NCBI GenBank assembly: GCA_016716385.1
Contig: JADJWL010000006.1
Location: 237,240 to 301,239, forward strand
Reading direction: 5' to 3'
DNA: 64,000 nucleotides
Source: Bryobacterales bacterium
GTDB taxonomy: Bacteria > Acidobacteriota > Terriglobia > Bryobacterales > Bryobacteraceae
The position numbers and the translations under genes were made by a program. The notes below the pieces were generated by a model. The model did no database searches and was not told the origin of the DNA. It worked only from the letters and a program-made list of their open reading frames with translations. This document shows positions 1 through 8,874 of the stretch, piece after piece (within the stretch, counting starts at the first letter, position 1; every line of letters begins with the position of its first letter).

Positions 1-305
1 CCGGTTGGACCAATTGCGCCCGTCGGCCCGGCGGGGCCAATTGCACCCGTGGACCCGGTTGGGCCAATTGCACCCGTCGGCCCGGCAGGGCCGGTCGGTC
101 CCGTGGACCCAGCGGGGCCAATTGCGCCCGTAGATCCGGTTGGGCCAATTGCACCTGTCGGCCCGGCGGGGCCAGTTGCTCCCGTGGACCCGGCGGGGCC
201 AATTGCGCCCGTAGATCCGGTTGGGCCAATTGCACCCGTCGGCCCGGCGGTCCCGTAGCCGGTCGGTCCCGTAGATCCGGTTGGACCATTTGCGCCCGCC
301 GGCCC
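1..305. repeat. 27-bp tandem repeats encoding Gly-X-Y triplets
   Basis: The unit ccaattgcNcccgtNgNccc recurs with a 27-base period (for example starts at 10, 37 and 64) with point variation, corresponding to nine residues (three GXY triplets) of the collagen-like protein. The array continues off the left edge and may have been collapsed or expanded in assembly. Confidence 0.85.
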
Positions 306-1043
306 TGCCGGTCCAGGCACAGTCGAGTCGGCTCCCGCCGGTCCGGTCGGGCCCGTCGGCCCTGTGGCCCCGGCCGGCCCGGACGCACCCCCGCCGGTCA
401 AGTCGCTGTAGTAACCGTTGATGTCCACAATGACGTGGGTCGGATCCGATACGAAGATCGAAATGGAGCCGCTCGTTCCCGCGGGCACGACGGCGGCATT
501 CGCCACAATTTGACCTTCAAACGCGTTCAGCGTGGACACGTTCGGCTGCGGCGAACCGGTCGGCCAAGCCGTCAGAAACTGCATTGGTCCCGCCGGGACC
601 ACCGTGATGTTCAAGGAATAGGCCTTGGCGCCCGCCGGGATGCCGCACTGTCCTAACGACACCGGGATTTCGCGAGTCGCGGGATTCGGCGCGCCAAGCC
701 CCGGCTGCCCGAACGGTCCGGTGAACCCCAGGGCGGCGTACTCGGGCCGGGTATCCATCAGCCGGCAGGGCGTTACCGCCACTAGTGGAAGTTGCCCAGT
801 GATGGCCGCCGCGCGGCCGTCCTTGGTGGCGCGCTCTTCCGGCGCCCAGTACAGCGGAGACGGCCAGTTGGCCAGTTCGGGCGGCTCGGCGGATCCGGTT
901 TGCAGGAATACCAGCAAAGCCAGTGCCGCCATTCGGCGCCCGCCGTGCAAAAACAGCGCCGTGTGCTCCGGCAGAGGCTGCCGCGGGGACTTCTCGTCGT
1001 CCGCCGCCCGATCTACGTTCTCCCGTCCGCGAATATTCCTCAT
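1..1043 (-). CDS. Collagen-like repeat protein, C-terminus cut by window edge
   Basis: Reading leftwards from an ATG at 1043, preceded by GGAGGA about 8 bases upstream, the frame stays open to the edge (about 347 codons, 3' end missing). An N-terminal stretch with a hydrophobic segment (MAALALLVFLQ, around residue 40) leads into a head domain containing the short motifs TPCRLMDTR, GQCGIPAGA, PTGSPQP and DINGYYS, a combination I know from acidobacterial secreted proteins. From about residue 215 the protein becomes uninterrupted Gly-X-Y triplets (GPT, GPA, GST, GAI), i.e. bacterial collagen. Probably a surface or secreted trimeric fibre protein; the function is not known. It stands alone with its own promoter and a leader palindrome. 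The Gly/Pro-rich plus-strand frame over the same bases is an antisense mirror. Confidence 0.85.
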   Translation of the reverse strand, partial: MRNIRGRENVDRAADDEKSPRQPLPEHTALFLHGGRRMAALALLVFLQTGSAEPPELANWPSPLYWAPEERATKDGRAAAITGQLPLVAVTPCRLMDTRPEYAALGFTGPFGQPGLGAPNPATREIPVSLGQCGIPAGAKAYSLNITVVPAGPMQFLTAWPTGSPQPNVSTLNAFEGQIVANAAVVPAGTSGSISIFVSDPTHVIVDINGYYSDLTGGGASGPAGATGPTGPTGPAGADSTVPGPAGPAGANGPTGSTGPTGYGTAGPTGAIGPTGSTGAIGPAGSTGATGPAGPTGAIGPTGSTGAIGPAGSTGPTGPAGPTGAIGPTGSTGAIGPAGPTGAIGPT

Positions 1044-1080
1044 ACGGTAGTCCTCCTCCCGCCCATCCCGCCGCCTCCGT

Positions 1081-1102
1081 CCGGTTGAGCGCGCTCAACC
1101 GG
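1081..1102. promoter_or_regulatory. 22-bp perfect palindrome in collagen-gene leader
   Basis: CCGGTTGAGCGCGCTCAACC plus GG is an exact 22-base palindrome lying between the predicted transcription start (about 1111) and the ribosome binding site (about 1055) of the collagen-like gene. It could be a repressor operator or an mRNA hairpin. There is no U-run after it, so a terminator is unlikely. Confidence 0.6.
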
Positions 1103-1117
1103 GAGCGAAGCCACCGA

Positions 1118-1147
1118 ATCATACCTCGCACGGCCTAAGGTTTTCAA
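1118..1147 (-). promoter_or_regulatory. Sigma70-type promoter for collagen-like gene
   Basis: On the minus strand TTGAAA (1147-1142) and TATGAT (1123-1118) are separated by 18 bases. The surrounding stretch 1140-1180 is markedly AT-rich for this genome. The predicted start is near 1111. The rest of 1148-1342 shows no convincing gene. Confidence 0.5.
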
Positions 1148-1342
1148 GAGATTGTTCGAAAATAATCTTTGCGATCAATCTCCGCCGGTGCACAAGTTTC
1201 CGCGTGAGCGGGAATGGCGATGGGAACCTTTTCCTGGAAACGCGCAAAAAAACCGGACGCCCGTGGCGCGATGAGCATGTGCCCTACCGGTGCGGCTTGC
1301 TGCCGACGCGATTGATCGAACTTCCGCGACGGCCAACGTCTG

Positions 1343-2140
1343 CTACTCGCGGGCTGACACGCGTGGGAGATCACGAATAAACACCACGTAACTCAGCACG
1401 TTGTTCACATAGATGGGCCCCAGCACCGACGCCGGCAGGAGTCCGTCTTCCACCCGTCCCGGCTGCCGCCCGGCCAGGACCGCGACGTCCGAAAAGCGGG
1501 TCTGTCCCCTTTTTTGAAGACTGATCCCCCCTGCACCATTGACAGTATGCATCGTGCCGCCGACGCCCGTCCCCGGGCGGAACAGGACAATGTGAGATGC
1601 TCCCGTATCCAATACAAGACGCATGCCTTGTATCCTGATGGCGGGTCTGCCGCGGATCCATTCGACCGTCTGGCGGGGTCCGGAGAGTTCAGCTTCCAGG
1701 TCCCCCGCTTCTTCGATCAGGAGGCGCCGCGCATCGAGGTCCAGCACATAGTTCATCCGTTGCAGGACGTTCTGCCCGAGAATCCCCCGGATCCGGCGGT
1801 CCACCCGCCGTACCGCCGCCAGATCGGCCCGCACGGCGTCGACCGGACCGAACGCGACGCCCGCCATCTCCAGGTCCACACGAACCATCGGCGCCGCGCT
1901 CTTTCCGGTGGCGGTCACCACTTCCACTTCGCCCGAGTGGATCCACTCCGCTGTGGTGGCAAGCGCCGGATCCACCAGCGTCGAAGCCGCTCCCGTGTCG
2001 AGCAGGAACAGATGGGGCGGGCCGCCGCCAACCGAAACCCGAACGAGCGGGAACCCTCGCACGACCGTCAGCGGGACCTCCACCGCCGCCACCGCCTGGC
2101 AGACCGGCCAGATGAGCACAAAGCACCAGTGATACCGCAT
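1343..2140 (-). CDS. Secreted retropepsin-like aspartic protease
   Basis: 265 residues with a short signal peptide (residues 1-20, ending AVAA). Two copies of the aspartyl protease signature are visible: LLDTGAAS near residue 48 and LVLDTGASH near residue 178, each with the DTG catalytic triad, so both lobes are encoded in one chain. The N-lobe resembles the gag_pre/aspartyl-protease-2 family found in many acidobacteria and proteobacteria. The second lobe ends with a small C-terminal segment containing NNVLSYVVF. Probably periplasmic or secreted; substrates are unknown. It is divergent from the PD40 regulator, with an 82-base gap if that gene starts at 2223. Confidence 0.75.
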   Translation of the reverse strand: MRYHWCFVLIWPVCQAVAAVEVPLTVVRGFPLVRVSVGGGPPHLFLLDTGAASTLVDPALATTAEWIHSGEVEVVTATGKSAAPMVRVDLEMAGVAFGPVDAVRADLAAVRRVDRRIRGILGQNVLQRMNYVLDLDARRLLIEEAGDLEAELSGPRQTVEWIRGRPAIRIQGMRLVLDTGASHIVLFRPGTGVGGTMHTVNGAGGISLQKRGQTRFSDVAVLAGRQPGRVEDGLLPASVLGPIYVNNVLSYVVFIRDLPRVSARE

Positions 2141-2222
2141 GCACAGATGGTATGGAGCAACGGCGATGAGGGTCGTGATGGCCGGGGGATCTTTTCGTAC
2201 TAAATTGGAGATCAGGAATCTG

Positions 2223-4334
2223 ATGGATGTGATGGAATCCCCGCACCGCTATTCGTTCGGTGATGTCGTGGTGGACACGGCAACCCTGCAGATTCTGAAA
2301 GCGGGGGTTCCCGTCCCGGTTGAACCGAAGAGTTTTCGGGTTCTGCTGTACCTCATTGAGCACCGTGCGCGGGTGGTGCCCAAGGAAGAACTCATGGGGG
2401 CGGTCTGGAAGGACTCGTTTGTCACCGACAATGCCCTGACGCGCGCCATCGCCCAACTTCGCAAGGCTCTTGGCGACCACGTCAAGGACGCGCGCTACAT
2501 CGAAACGGTGCCGACGGTCGGGTACCGCTTCATCGCCGGTATGGCCACCCCGCCTCCCGCTCCGCCTGGGAACCACCTGCGCTGGGTGGCGCTTGGGCTG
2601 ATCCTGGCCGTCGCGGCCGGACTTGCCCTGTTTTGGAGGGCGGGACACACCCGCCAACCGAGGAATCTCTCGGTGTACCAGCTCACCACCTCCGGTGGCC
2701 TGGACCTGACTCCGACGTTCTCCCCCGACGGCAGCTCGATCGCGTACAGCTCCGACCGATCCGGGCGCTTCGAATTGTATGTCCGCCCGGTCAACACCTC
2801 GGGTCGGGACGTCGCCATCACGAGCGACGGCGGCCAGAATGTGCAGCCCGCCTGGAGTCCGGACGGCGCGAGCATCGCCTACACGTCGGTGGGCAAACGC
2901 GGCATCTTCGTGGCGCCGGCGCTGGGCGGTTTTCCCAAGCGGCTCACGAGTTTCGGCTCCCAGCCTACCTGGTCCCGCGATGGGCGTTTCGTGGCTTTCC
3001 GCTCCTCCGGGGTGTACTCGCTGGCGACCGCGGACTACCTGCCCACCACCCTGTCCACGATTTGGGTCGTACCCGCCGGCGGTGGCGAACCACGCCAGGT
3101 GACGCAGCCCGGCAGCCCCGCGGGGCGCCATTCCTCTCCGACGTGGAGCCCGGACGGGCAGTGGCTCGCCTTTATCGTTTACGAGACACTGGGAACCTCT
3201 CATTTATGGATGGTTTCGGCCGACGGTGCCACGCTGCGCCAGATTCCGCGCGCGGAGCGCGAAAGCTACCTGCAGGCGCTGTGGTCTCCGGACGGAGACT
3301 GGATCTATTTTTCCGGATTCCGGGCGAGCGAAGGATTCGGTGTCTGGCGGATTCCCGCGGTTCCAAAGCTGTCCGACGCCGAGCCGATCATCAATAGCCA
3401 GGTCGTGGCAGCGATCCCCCGGGATATTGCCCTTTCGGCGGACGGCAGGCGCTTGGCCTACAACACGGCCTCCGCCAGCAGCAATATCTGGGACCTGCCG
3501 GTGTCCCCCAAAACCGGACTCGCCACCGGCCCCGCCAAGCCCCTCACCTCGGACACCAGTCTCAGAAACACCCACGCGGTCTTCTCGCCGGACGGCTCGC
3601 GCATTGCCTACTATGTCCGCCGGGCGGGCACGGGCGGGGACATCTTCGTGATGAATGCCGATGGCTCGCAACCGGTGGCTGTGACGAGCGACCGCGAACC
3701 TGACTTCATGCCCAGTTGGACCCCGGATGGCCAGTCCGTCGTCTACGCCTCGGCGCGTTTCCCTGATGCCCAGTTCCGCATGGTGTCGCTGGGGGATGGC
3801 AAGGAACAGACTTTGCTCAAGACCGAAGGAAAGCCGGGCAGCCCCAAGCTGTCACCCGACGGTCAGGAGGTGCTCTACCACATGTTCCAGAAGGGCATCC
3901 TGAACCTGTGGATCGCGGACATTGCAACCGGCGCCGCGAGGCAACTGACCTTCGACAATGAGTCGATGGGATATGGCTGCTGGTCGCCGGACGGACGCCA
4001 CATCGCGTTCGAAATCGCCCGCGGCGAAGATACCCACCTTGCCCTGCTGCCGCGTGAAGGCGGCGAGCCTGTGCAACTGACGCACGAACCCGGCCACGCC
4101 TGGCCGTTCAGCTTCTCGCCAGGCGGCAGCCGCATCGCCTTCGCTGCGTTCCGGGACGGGGTGTGGAACCTGTGGTGGTATTCGCTGGCCACGAAGGAGC
4201 AGAAGCCGGTCACCAACTACACATCGCTCCGGACGTTCGTCCGGTATCCTTCCTGGTCGCCCCAGGGCGACCGCATGATCTTCGAGTTCGCCGAGACCAA
4301 GGGCAACGTGTTCTACACCGATCTTGCGGAGTGA
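2223..4334 (+). CDS. Winged-helix transmembrane regulator with PD40/TolB propeller
   Basis: 703 residues. Residues 8-100 form an OmpR/CadC-type winged helix DNA-binding domain (EPKSFRVLLYLIEH, TDNALTRAIAQLRKALGD, TVPTVGYRF). One membrane helix follows (about 115-137), then a long periplasmic part built of WD40-like PD40 blades (repeated FSPDGS, WSPDG, WSRDG motifs) to the end. This architecture is a hallmark of acidobacteria and resembles one-component ToxR/CadC-type regulators with a TolB-like sensor. I chose ATG 2223 because AGGA sits 5 bases upstream and the additional 28 residues encoded from the first ATG (2139) are not domain-like. The target genes are unknown. The downstream lipoprotein starts 9 bases later and is probably co-transcribed. 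Confidence 0.8.
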   Translation: MDVMESPHRYSFGDVVVDTATLQILKAGVPVPVEPKSFRVLLYLIEHRARVVPKEELMGAVWKDSFVTDNALTRAIAQLRKALGDHVKDARYIETVPTVGYRFIAGMATPPPAPPGNHLRWVALGLILAVAAGLALFWRAGHTRQPRNLSVYQLTTSGGLDLTPTFSPDGSSIAYSSDRSGRFELYVRPVNTSGRDVAITSDGGQNVQPAWSPDGASIAYTSVGKRGIFVAPALGGFPKRLTSFGSQPTWSRDGRFVAFRSSGVYSLATADYLPTTLSTIWVVPAGGGEPRQVTQPGSPAGRHSSPTWSPDGQWLAFIVYETLGTSHLWMVSADGATLRQIPRAERESYLQALWSPDGDWIYFSGFRASEGFGVWRIPAVPKLSDAEPIINSQVVAAIPRDIALSADGRRLAYNTASASSNIWDLPVSPKTGLATGPAKPLTSDTSLRNTHAVFSPDGSRIAYYVRRAGTGGDIFVMNADGSQPVAVTSDREPDFMPSWTPDGQSVVYASARFPDAQFRMVSLGDGKEQTLLKTEGKPGSPKLSPDGQEVLYHMFQKGILNLWIADIATGAARQLTFDNESMGYGCWSPDGRHIAFEIARGEDTHLALLPREGGEPVQLTHEPGHAWPFSFSPGGSRIAFAAFRDGVWNLWWYSLATKEQKPVTNYTSLRTFVRYPSWSPQGDRMIFEFAETKGNVFYTDLAE

Positions 4335-4343
4335 GGTGCTACC

Positions 4344-5330
4344 GTGAGAATTGTGAAAGCTCCCGTTCCGGTTGTTCTCGCGCTTTTTCTGGCGGCGTGC
4401 GGCTCCGAGCCAGCTCCGCCGCCCCCTTCCGCGTCCGTCGGGCAGCCTGGCGGACCGGCGTTCGACTCAGCGTTCTGGCAGGTTTGGGGCGACGGGCTGG
4501 CGGAGGTTGCCGCCTACGATCTGATCCAGCCCAGATACAAAGCCCCGCGCGCCGGCGTCGCCGTCACGATCTTCGTCAGCGAACCGTTCTCGAATTCGGT
4601 GCGCGTCAAGGCCGACCCGGGTGCGCACCCGCCTGAAGACGAATTCCCCGTGATGAAACTGAACTTCCTCAAGGATTACCAGACGGGTGTCTACCGCTAC
4701 ACGGAGATGCAGAGCAGCTTCGTGGCGCTGAAACCGGTCAACGCGCGGCCGTCCGGATCGTTGACAAAGGTCTCGTTTTCAAGCCAGGAATGGTGCGGGC
4801 ATGTCTTCAGCCAGCTCCTGCTCGATCCTGCCTCGATCCGCCTGATGAGCCATTCGTATTTCGATGGCGAAGCCGATGAGAACCGCGTCCTTGAGTATCC
4901 GGCGGATGGGGTGACCGAAGACAGCCTGATGCATTGGGCGCGCGGCATGGCATGGCCCGTCGTGGAACCGGGAGAAACACGGACCGTCCCGCTGCTGACC
5001 TCGCTGGCCACCGCGCGAGAAACCCATAGCCCGGTGGCCTGGGGGCAGGTGCGCCTCTCGCGCGGCGCGGAAACCGTGCGCCTGACCACGCCCGCGGGAG
5101 TGATCGAGACGGAAATGGCCACGGCGTCGATTAATGACGGCGCCCGAACCATCGCGTTCCACATCGAAAAGGCCGCTCCACGGCGGATCGTTCAGTGGGA
5201 GACGAACTCAGGCGAGAAAGGCGTGTTGCTCGCATCCGACCGGATGGCGTACTGGCAGATGAATCAGCCCGGCGGCGAAGAGGCGCTGAAGCGGCTCGGA
5301 CTCGCGCAGAAGCCGGCGCGGACTTACTGA
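4344..5330 (+). CDS. Conserved lipoprotein of unknown function
   Basis: 328 residues with a lipoprotein signal: a hydrophobic stretch and LAAC lipobox at residues 16-19, followed by a Ser/Pro-rich linker. The body has FWQVWGDG, KLNFLKDYQTG and SSQEWCGH motifs that I recognise from a family widespread in Bacteroidetes, planctomycetes and acidobacteria and sometimes mislabelled as a Maf-type septum inhibitor. Real Maf motifs are absent. No function is known. It lies 9 bases after the PD40 regulator and converges on tadA with a 7-base overlap. Confidence 0.65.
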   Translation: MRIVKAPVPVVLALFLAACGSEPAPPPPSASVGQPGGPAFDSAFWQVWGDGLAEVAAYDLIQPRYKAPRAGVAVTIFVSEPFSNSVRVKADPGAHPPEDEFPVMKLNFLKDYQTGVYRYTEMQSSFVALKPVNARPSGSLTKVSFSSQEWCGHVFSQLLLDPASIRLMSHSYFDGEADENRVLEYPADGVTEDSLMHWARGMAWPVVEPGETRTVPLLTSLATARETHSPVAWGQVRLSRGAETVRLTTPAGVIETEMATASINDGARTIAFHIEKAAPRRIVQWETNSGEKGVLLASDRMAYWQMNQPGGEEALKRLGLAQKPARTY

Positions 5331-5776
5331 TCGCGCCTGGCGCGGAAGAACTCCTGCAGCAGCAGAACGCAGTCGGCGGCCAGCACCCCTTCCACCACTT
5401 CGACCGAGTGATTGAGCAGGTCCGAGTCGGCGAGACGAAACTTGCTCCGCACGCCGCCGAAGCGCAGATCACGCGAGCCGAAGACGAGGCGGCCGATCCG
5501 TGCGTGGACCAGCGCGCCGGCGCACATCACACACGGTTCAATCGTCACGCACAGGGTCGCGCCCGGCAACCGGTAGTTGCTCACATGCCGGCATGCCGCG
5601 CGCAGGGCGGCGATCTCGGCGTGCGCCGTGGGATCGTGCAGGGCGATCGGCGCATTGCGTCCGCTGCCGATGATTTCGCCCTCCATCGCGACCACCGCGC
5701 CCACGGGCACCTCTCCCGCTTCGCCCGCCTGACGCGCCAGGCGCAACGCTTCGCGCATGAGATCTTCGTCGCTCAT
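5324..5776 (-). CDS. tadA: tRNA-specific adenosine-34 deaminase TadA
   Basis: 150 residues. The CDA-fold zinc motif is complete: TAHAEIAAL (His ligand and the catalytic Glu) and EPCVMCAGA (two Cys ligands). VPVGAVVA and NYRLPGATL are also characteristic of TadA, which converts A34 to inosine in tRNA-Arg(ACG). Length fits the family. The start ATG 5776 is favoured over an upstream ATG at 5806 because it overlaps the stop of the preceding gene as ATGA, suggesting translational coupling. The 3' end overlaps the convergent lipoprotein gene. Confidence 0.92.
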   Translation of the reverse strand: MSDEDLMREALRLARQAGEAGEVPVGAVVAMEGEIIGSGRNAPIALHDPTAHAEIAALRAACRHVSNYRLPGATLCVTIEPCVMCAGALVHARIGRLVFGSRDLRFGGVRSKFRLADSDLLNHSVEVVEGVLAADCVLLLQEFFRARRDQ

Positions 5777-6368
5777 CGGCCCAGTGCGTGCGCGACGTAG
5801 GTCCATTCATCCGCGCCGAGACAGGCGCGTACCGCGTCTTCGAAGCCGTCCGGATCCACTGTGATGCGCGCTGCCTCAATCTCCGCCGCACCTGCGTTCG
5901 GGAAGCAGAGGCTGCAGGGCGGCAGGTCTTCCGCGCCGATGCGGACAGGCGGGCCGTAGGTCCGGCAGTTCACCGGACGCCACGCATAGAGTTCGCACAG
6001 ACCGGTTTCCGGGTCGAGCGCCGGGCAGGGCTCCGAACGGTGTCCCTCGCAGAATTCCTCCTCATCTGGGGTTCCCGCGGCCACCCAGCCTGTCCGGGGA
6101 TTGCCCGGGAACCCGGCGCTCCAGGAGGCGCACTGTGCCCGCGCCCGCTCGTGGACGGCGCCTGCGCGTTCAGGTGCGGTCCGCCGAAGCTCTGCCAAAC
6201 CGCCTCGCAGACGCTCGGCGTCGAGGGCGCGTGGATGGGAAACGGCCCCAGGCAGCAGGCGGTGCACCCGGGGCGGCATGCCAGATGCGCGCCGCAGTTG
6301 GCCGCGGCTTCCTGCATGTTGGCATCGATGATTCTCAGCAAAACCCTGTCCGCGGCCTTCCAGTCCAT
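5773..6368 (-). pseudogene. YkgJ-type cysteine-cluster protein gene with one frameshift
   Basis: Frame one starts at ATG 6368 (MDWKAADRV) and carries CRPGCTACCLGPFPI. The continuation ALDAERLRGGLAELRR onwards, with CEGHRSEPCPALD, GLCELYAWRPVNCRTYG and LPPCSLCF, lies in another frame that ends at 5773. Removing one base from the ccc run on the minus strand (plus 6225-6227) joins them as PFPIHALDAERL, so this is one interrupted CxxxCxxC cluster protein of the UPF0153/YkgJ type, thought to bind Zn or Fe-S. The break may be real or a sequencing indel. The stop overlaps the tadA start. Confidence 0.8.
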
Positions 6369-6395
6369 TGCTTCTCCGGCATTTCCGAGTATACT
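6368..6395 (+). promoter_or_regulatory. Candidate promoter for the histidine kinase
   Basis: TTGCTT (6368-6373), 16-base spacer, TATACT (6390-6395). The predicted start, near 6402, is about 35 bases ahead of the GTG start of the kinase. It overlaps the start codon of the divergent ykgJ-like gene. Confidence 0.4.
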
Positions 6396-6436
6396 CAGCC
6401 TGTAGTCGATTCTCCGGAGTTGGCGGGCAAGCCAGA

Positions 6437-8874
6437 GTGAACGATTACGAGACGCCTGTGGGCGTAGCTGCGTTCGACCCCACGCTGCTGGCGGTCCTGG
6501 ACGCACTCCATAGCTTTGTGGGGATTTTGCGCCCCTCAGGAGAACTGCTGTGGTGCAACCGGCTGCCGCTTGACCTTCTCGGCCTGACGCTAGAGAATGT
6601 TGCGGGCAAACCCTTCGCCGGGACGCCGTGGTGGCTCGCCGGGCCGATCGCCGACCGGCTGGAACTGGCGATTCGCACCGCGGCAGCGGGCAACGCGGTC
6701 CGCTACGATACGTCTGTCGACCTCAATGGGACGCAGGTCGCGCTCGATTTCTCGCTGGCGCCGGTGCGCGATGAGAAGGGCGCGGTTCAGCTCCTGGTCG
6801 CCGGTGGCATCGACATCACCGGTCGCGTGCGTGTCCTGAGCGCAAACCGCGAGGCCGCGGCCCGCGCACAGGAAGAGAGCCGCATGTTGAGCCGCCTGGT
6901 CGCGGCGTCGCTGGCGGTAAGCGGCGCTACTTCGGTGCGGGAGGCTCTCGACAGGACGGCGGAGCAGGTCCGGAGCCTGATCGGCGCGCACCAGGCTGTG
7001 GCGAGCGTGACGGCGGGTCCGAATTTCGAGCAGTCCGTGCAGGGTGTTTCGCTGTCTGACAAGTATGCGGCCTGGCGCTCCTACGATGTGCCGCCGGATG
7101 GCTCGGGCATCTACCGCCTCGTCTGCGCGTCCAACCAGCCCATGCGCATGACCCAGGAGGAACTGGAGAGCCATCCAGCCTGGTGCGGGTTCGGAATGCA
7201 CGCTGCCGATCACCCTCCGATGCGCGGGGTGGCTGGCGGCGCCCCTGTTGGCCCGGGATGGCGGCAATCTCGGCATCGTGCAACTCTCCGACAAGCACGA
7301 GGGAGAGTTTACCCTCAACGACGAACTCATCGTCACGCAGCTTGCGCATTTCGCCGCCGGCGTCATCGAGAACCGGTACTGGCTCGGACGCGCCGAAGAG
7401 CAGCGGCGCATTGCCGAGAGCGCACTTGCCGAAACGCGCAATGCCGAGAAGCGCTACCGCCGGCTGATCGAGACGGCCGAGGAGGGTATCTGGCTCCTCG
7501 ATGCGCGGGATCGCACGGCGTTCGTCAACCGCAGGATGGCCGTGATGCTGGGGTATACGGAAGAGGAAATGCTTGGCCGTCCCTTGCTCGATTTCATTTC
7601 GGAGGATTCTGTTCCGGTAGCGCAGCAGAAGCTGGAACTGCGCCACGCCGGAGAAAGGGAGCAGCTCGAGCTCATATTCCATCGTAAGGACGGTACTCCC
7701 GTGCACACGCTCGCCGTGTGCAACCCGATCTTCGATGAGCCCGGCGCCTTCGCGGGAGCCCTGGCTATGGTGACGGACATCACGGCCAGGGTCGAGGCGG
7801 AACAGCAGATCAAGCGGGCGCACGAGACGCTCCAGGCGGTGATCGAAGCCTCCCCGCTGGCGATCTTCCTCCTGGACACCCGCGGGACCGTGCTCAGTTG
7901 GAATCCCGCGGCGGAACGAATGTTCGGCTGGACCGCCGGGGAGGCGATCGGCAATCCCGTGCCGTTCATCCCGCCGTCGGCTCGTGCCGAACTGGAGGCC
8001 GCGCTCGAAATCGGGCGTCAGGGGCAACTGTTGAATGGCGTCCGACGCTGGACGCATCCGCCGCGACGGTTCTCCGGTCGACATCCAGATCTGGAGCGCC
8101 ATCCTCAGGAACGATCGGGGAGAAGTTGAGAAATTCATGACGGTCTGCGCCGATGTGACCGAGCGCAAGATTCTCGAAGAGAAACTGCGGATCGCCCAAC
8201 GGATGGAGGCTATCGGCCAGTTGGCGGGCGGTGTCGCGCACGACTTCAACAACCTGTTGACGGTGATCAACGGCTACGCGCTGATGCTCGAATCGCAGCC
8301 GGAAGTGGCGCGTCTTGCCGGCCCGGAACTCAGACAGATTCTGCACGCCGGGCAGCGTGCCGCGACGCTCACCCAGCAGTTGCTCGCGTTCAGCCGCCAC
8401 CAGACGGTCGAGCCGCGCCCGGTCGACCTGACCCGGCTCATCCGCAACATGGATGCGATCCTGACACGGCTTCTGCGGCCGGATATCGAGGTGGAAGTGC
8501 AACTCGCCGATGCACTTCCCGCGGTCTCGGCCGATCCGACACAGATGGAACAGGTCGTTCTGAACCTGGCGCTCAACGCCGCCGACGCCATGCCGGACGG
8601 GGGACGGCTGACAATCGGGACTCGTCCATCCGGCGAGCCCCGGCCATCCGTCGTTCTGGTCGTCCGCGACACAGGCAGCGGAATGAGCCAGGAGGTTCAA
8701 TCCCGCATCTTCGAGCCGTTCTTCACGACCAAGCCAGCCGGACGGGGGACGGGCCTTGGTTTGGCCACGGTCGACAGGATCGTACGCCAGGCGGGAGGCA
8801 CAATCAAAGTCGTGAGCGCACCGGGGCAGGGGAGCGAATTCGCCGTTTCGCTCCCGGCGCTGCCTACTTCTTGA
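6437..8874 (+). pseudogene. PAS-GAF-PAS-PAS hybrid sensor histidine kinase, broken by two frameshifts
   Basis: Three overlapping frames encode one protein of about 812 residues. Segment 1 (from GTG 6437) holds a PAS domain and most of a GAF domain. Segment 2 continues the GAF (GNLGIVQLSDKHEGEF) and holds two PAS domains. Segment 3 holds HisKA (H-box GGVAHDFNNLL, about 8229) and HATPase (NLALNAADAMPDGG, DTGSGM, GRGTGLGLATV) to the stop at 8874. Dropping one g from gggg at 7226-7229 joins 1 to 2 as MRGWLAAPLLARDGG. Dropping one c at 8042-8043 joins 2 to 3 as LLNGVDAGRIRRDGS. All catalytic motifs are intact, and no receiver domain or partner regulator is adjacent. It converges with the next gene (11-base overlap). 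Confidence 0.8.

Noticed and set aside
49..258. Plus-strand frame of Pro/Gly/Val triplets
   Set aside because: It is the antisense of the collagen-like gene. The minus strand has the head domain, ribosome binding site and promoter.
517..1131. Long minus-strand frame of 204 codons
   Set aside because: Arg/Gly-rich shadow of the collagen-like head domain in the wrong frame; no family motif.
1144..1374. 76-codon minus-strand frame
   Set aside because: It overlaps the promoter and the end of the aspartic protease gene, with no motif or ribosome binding site.
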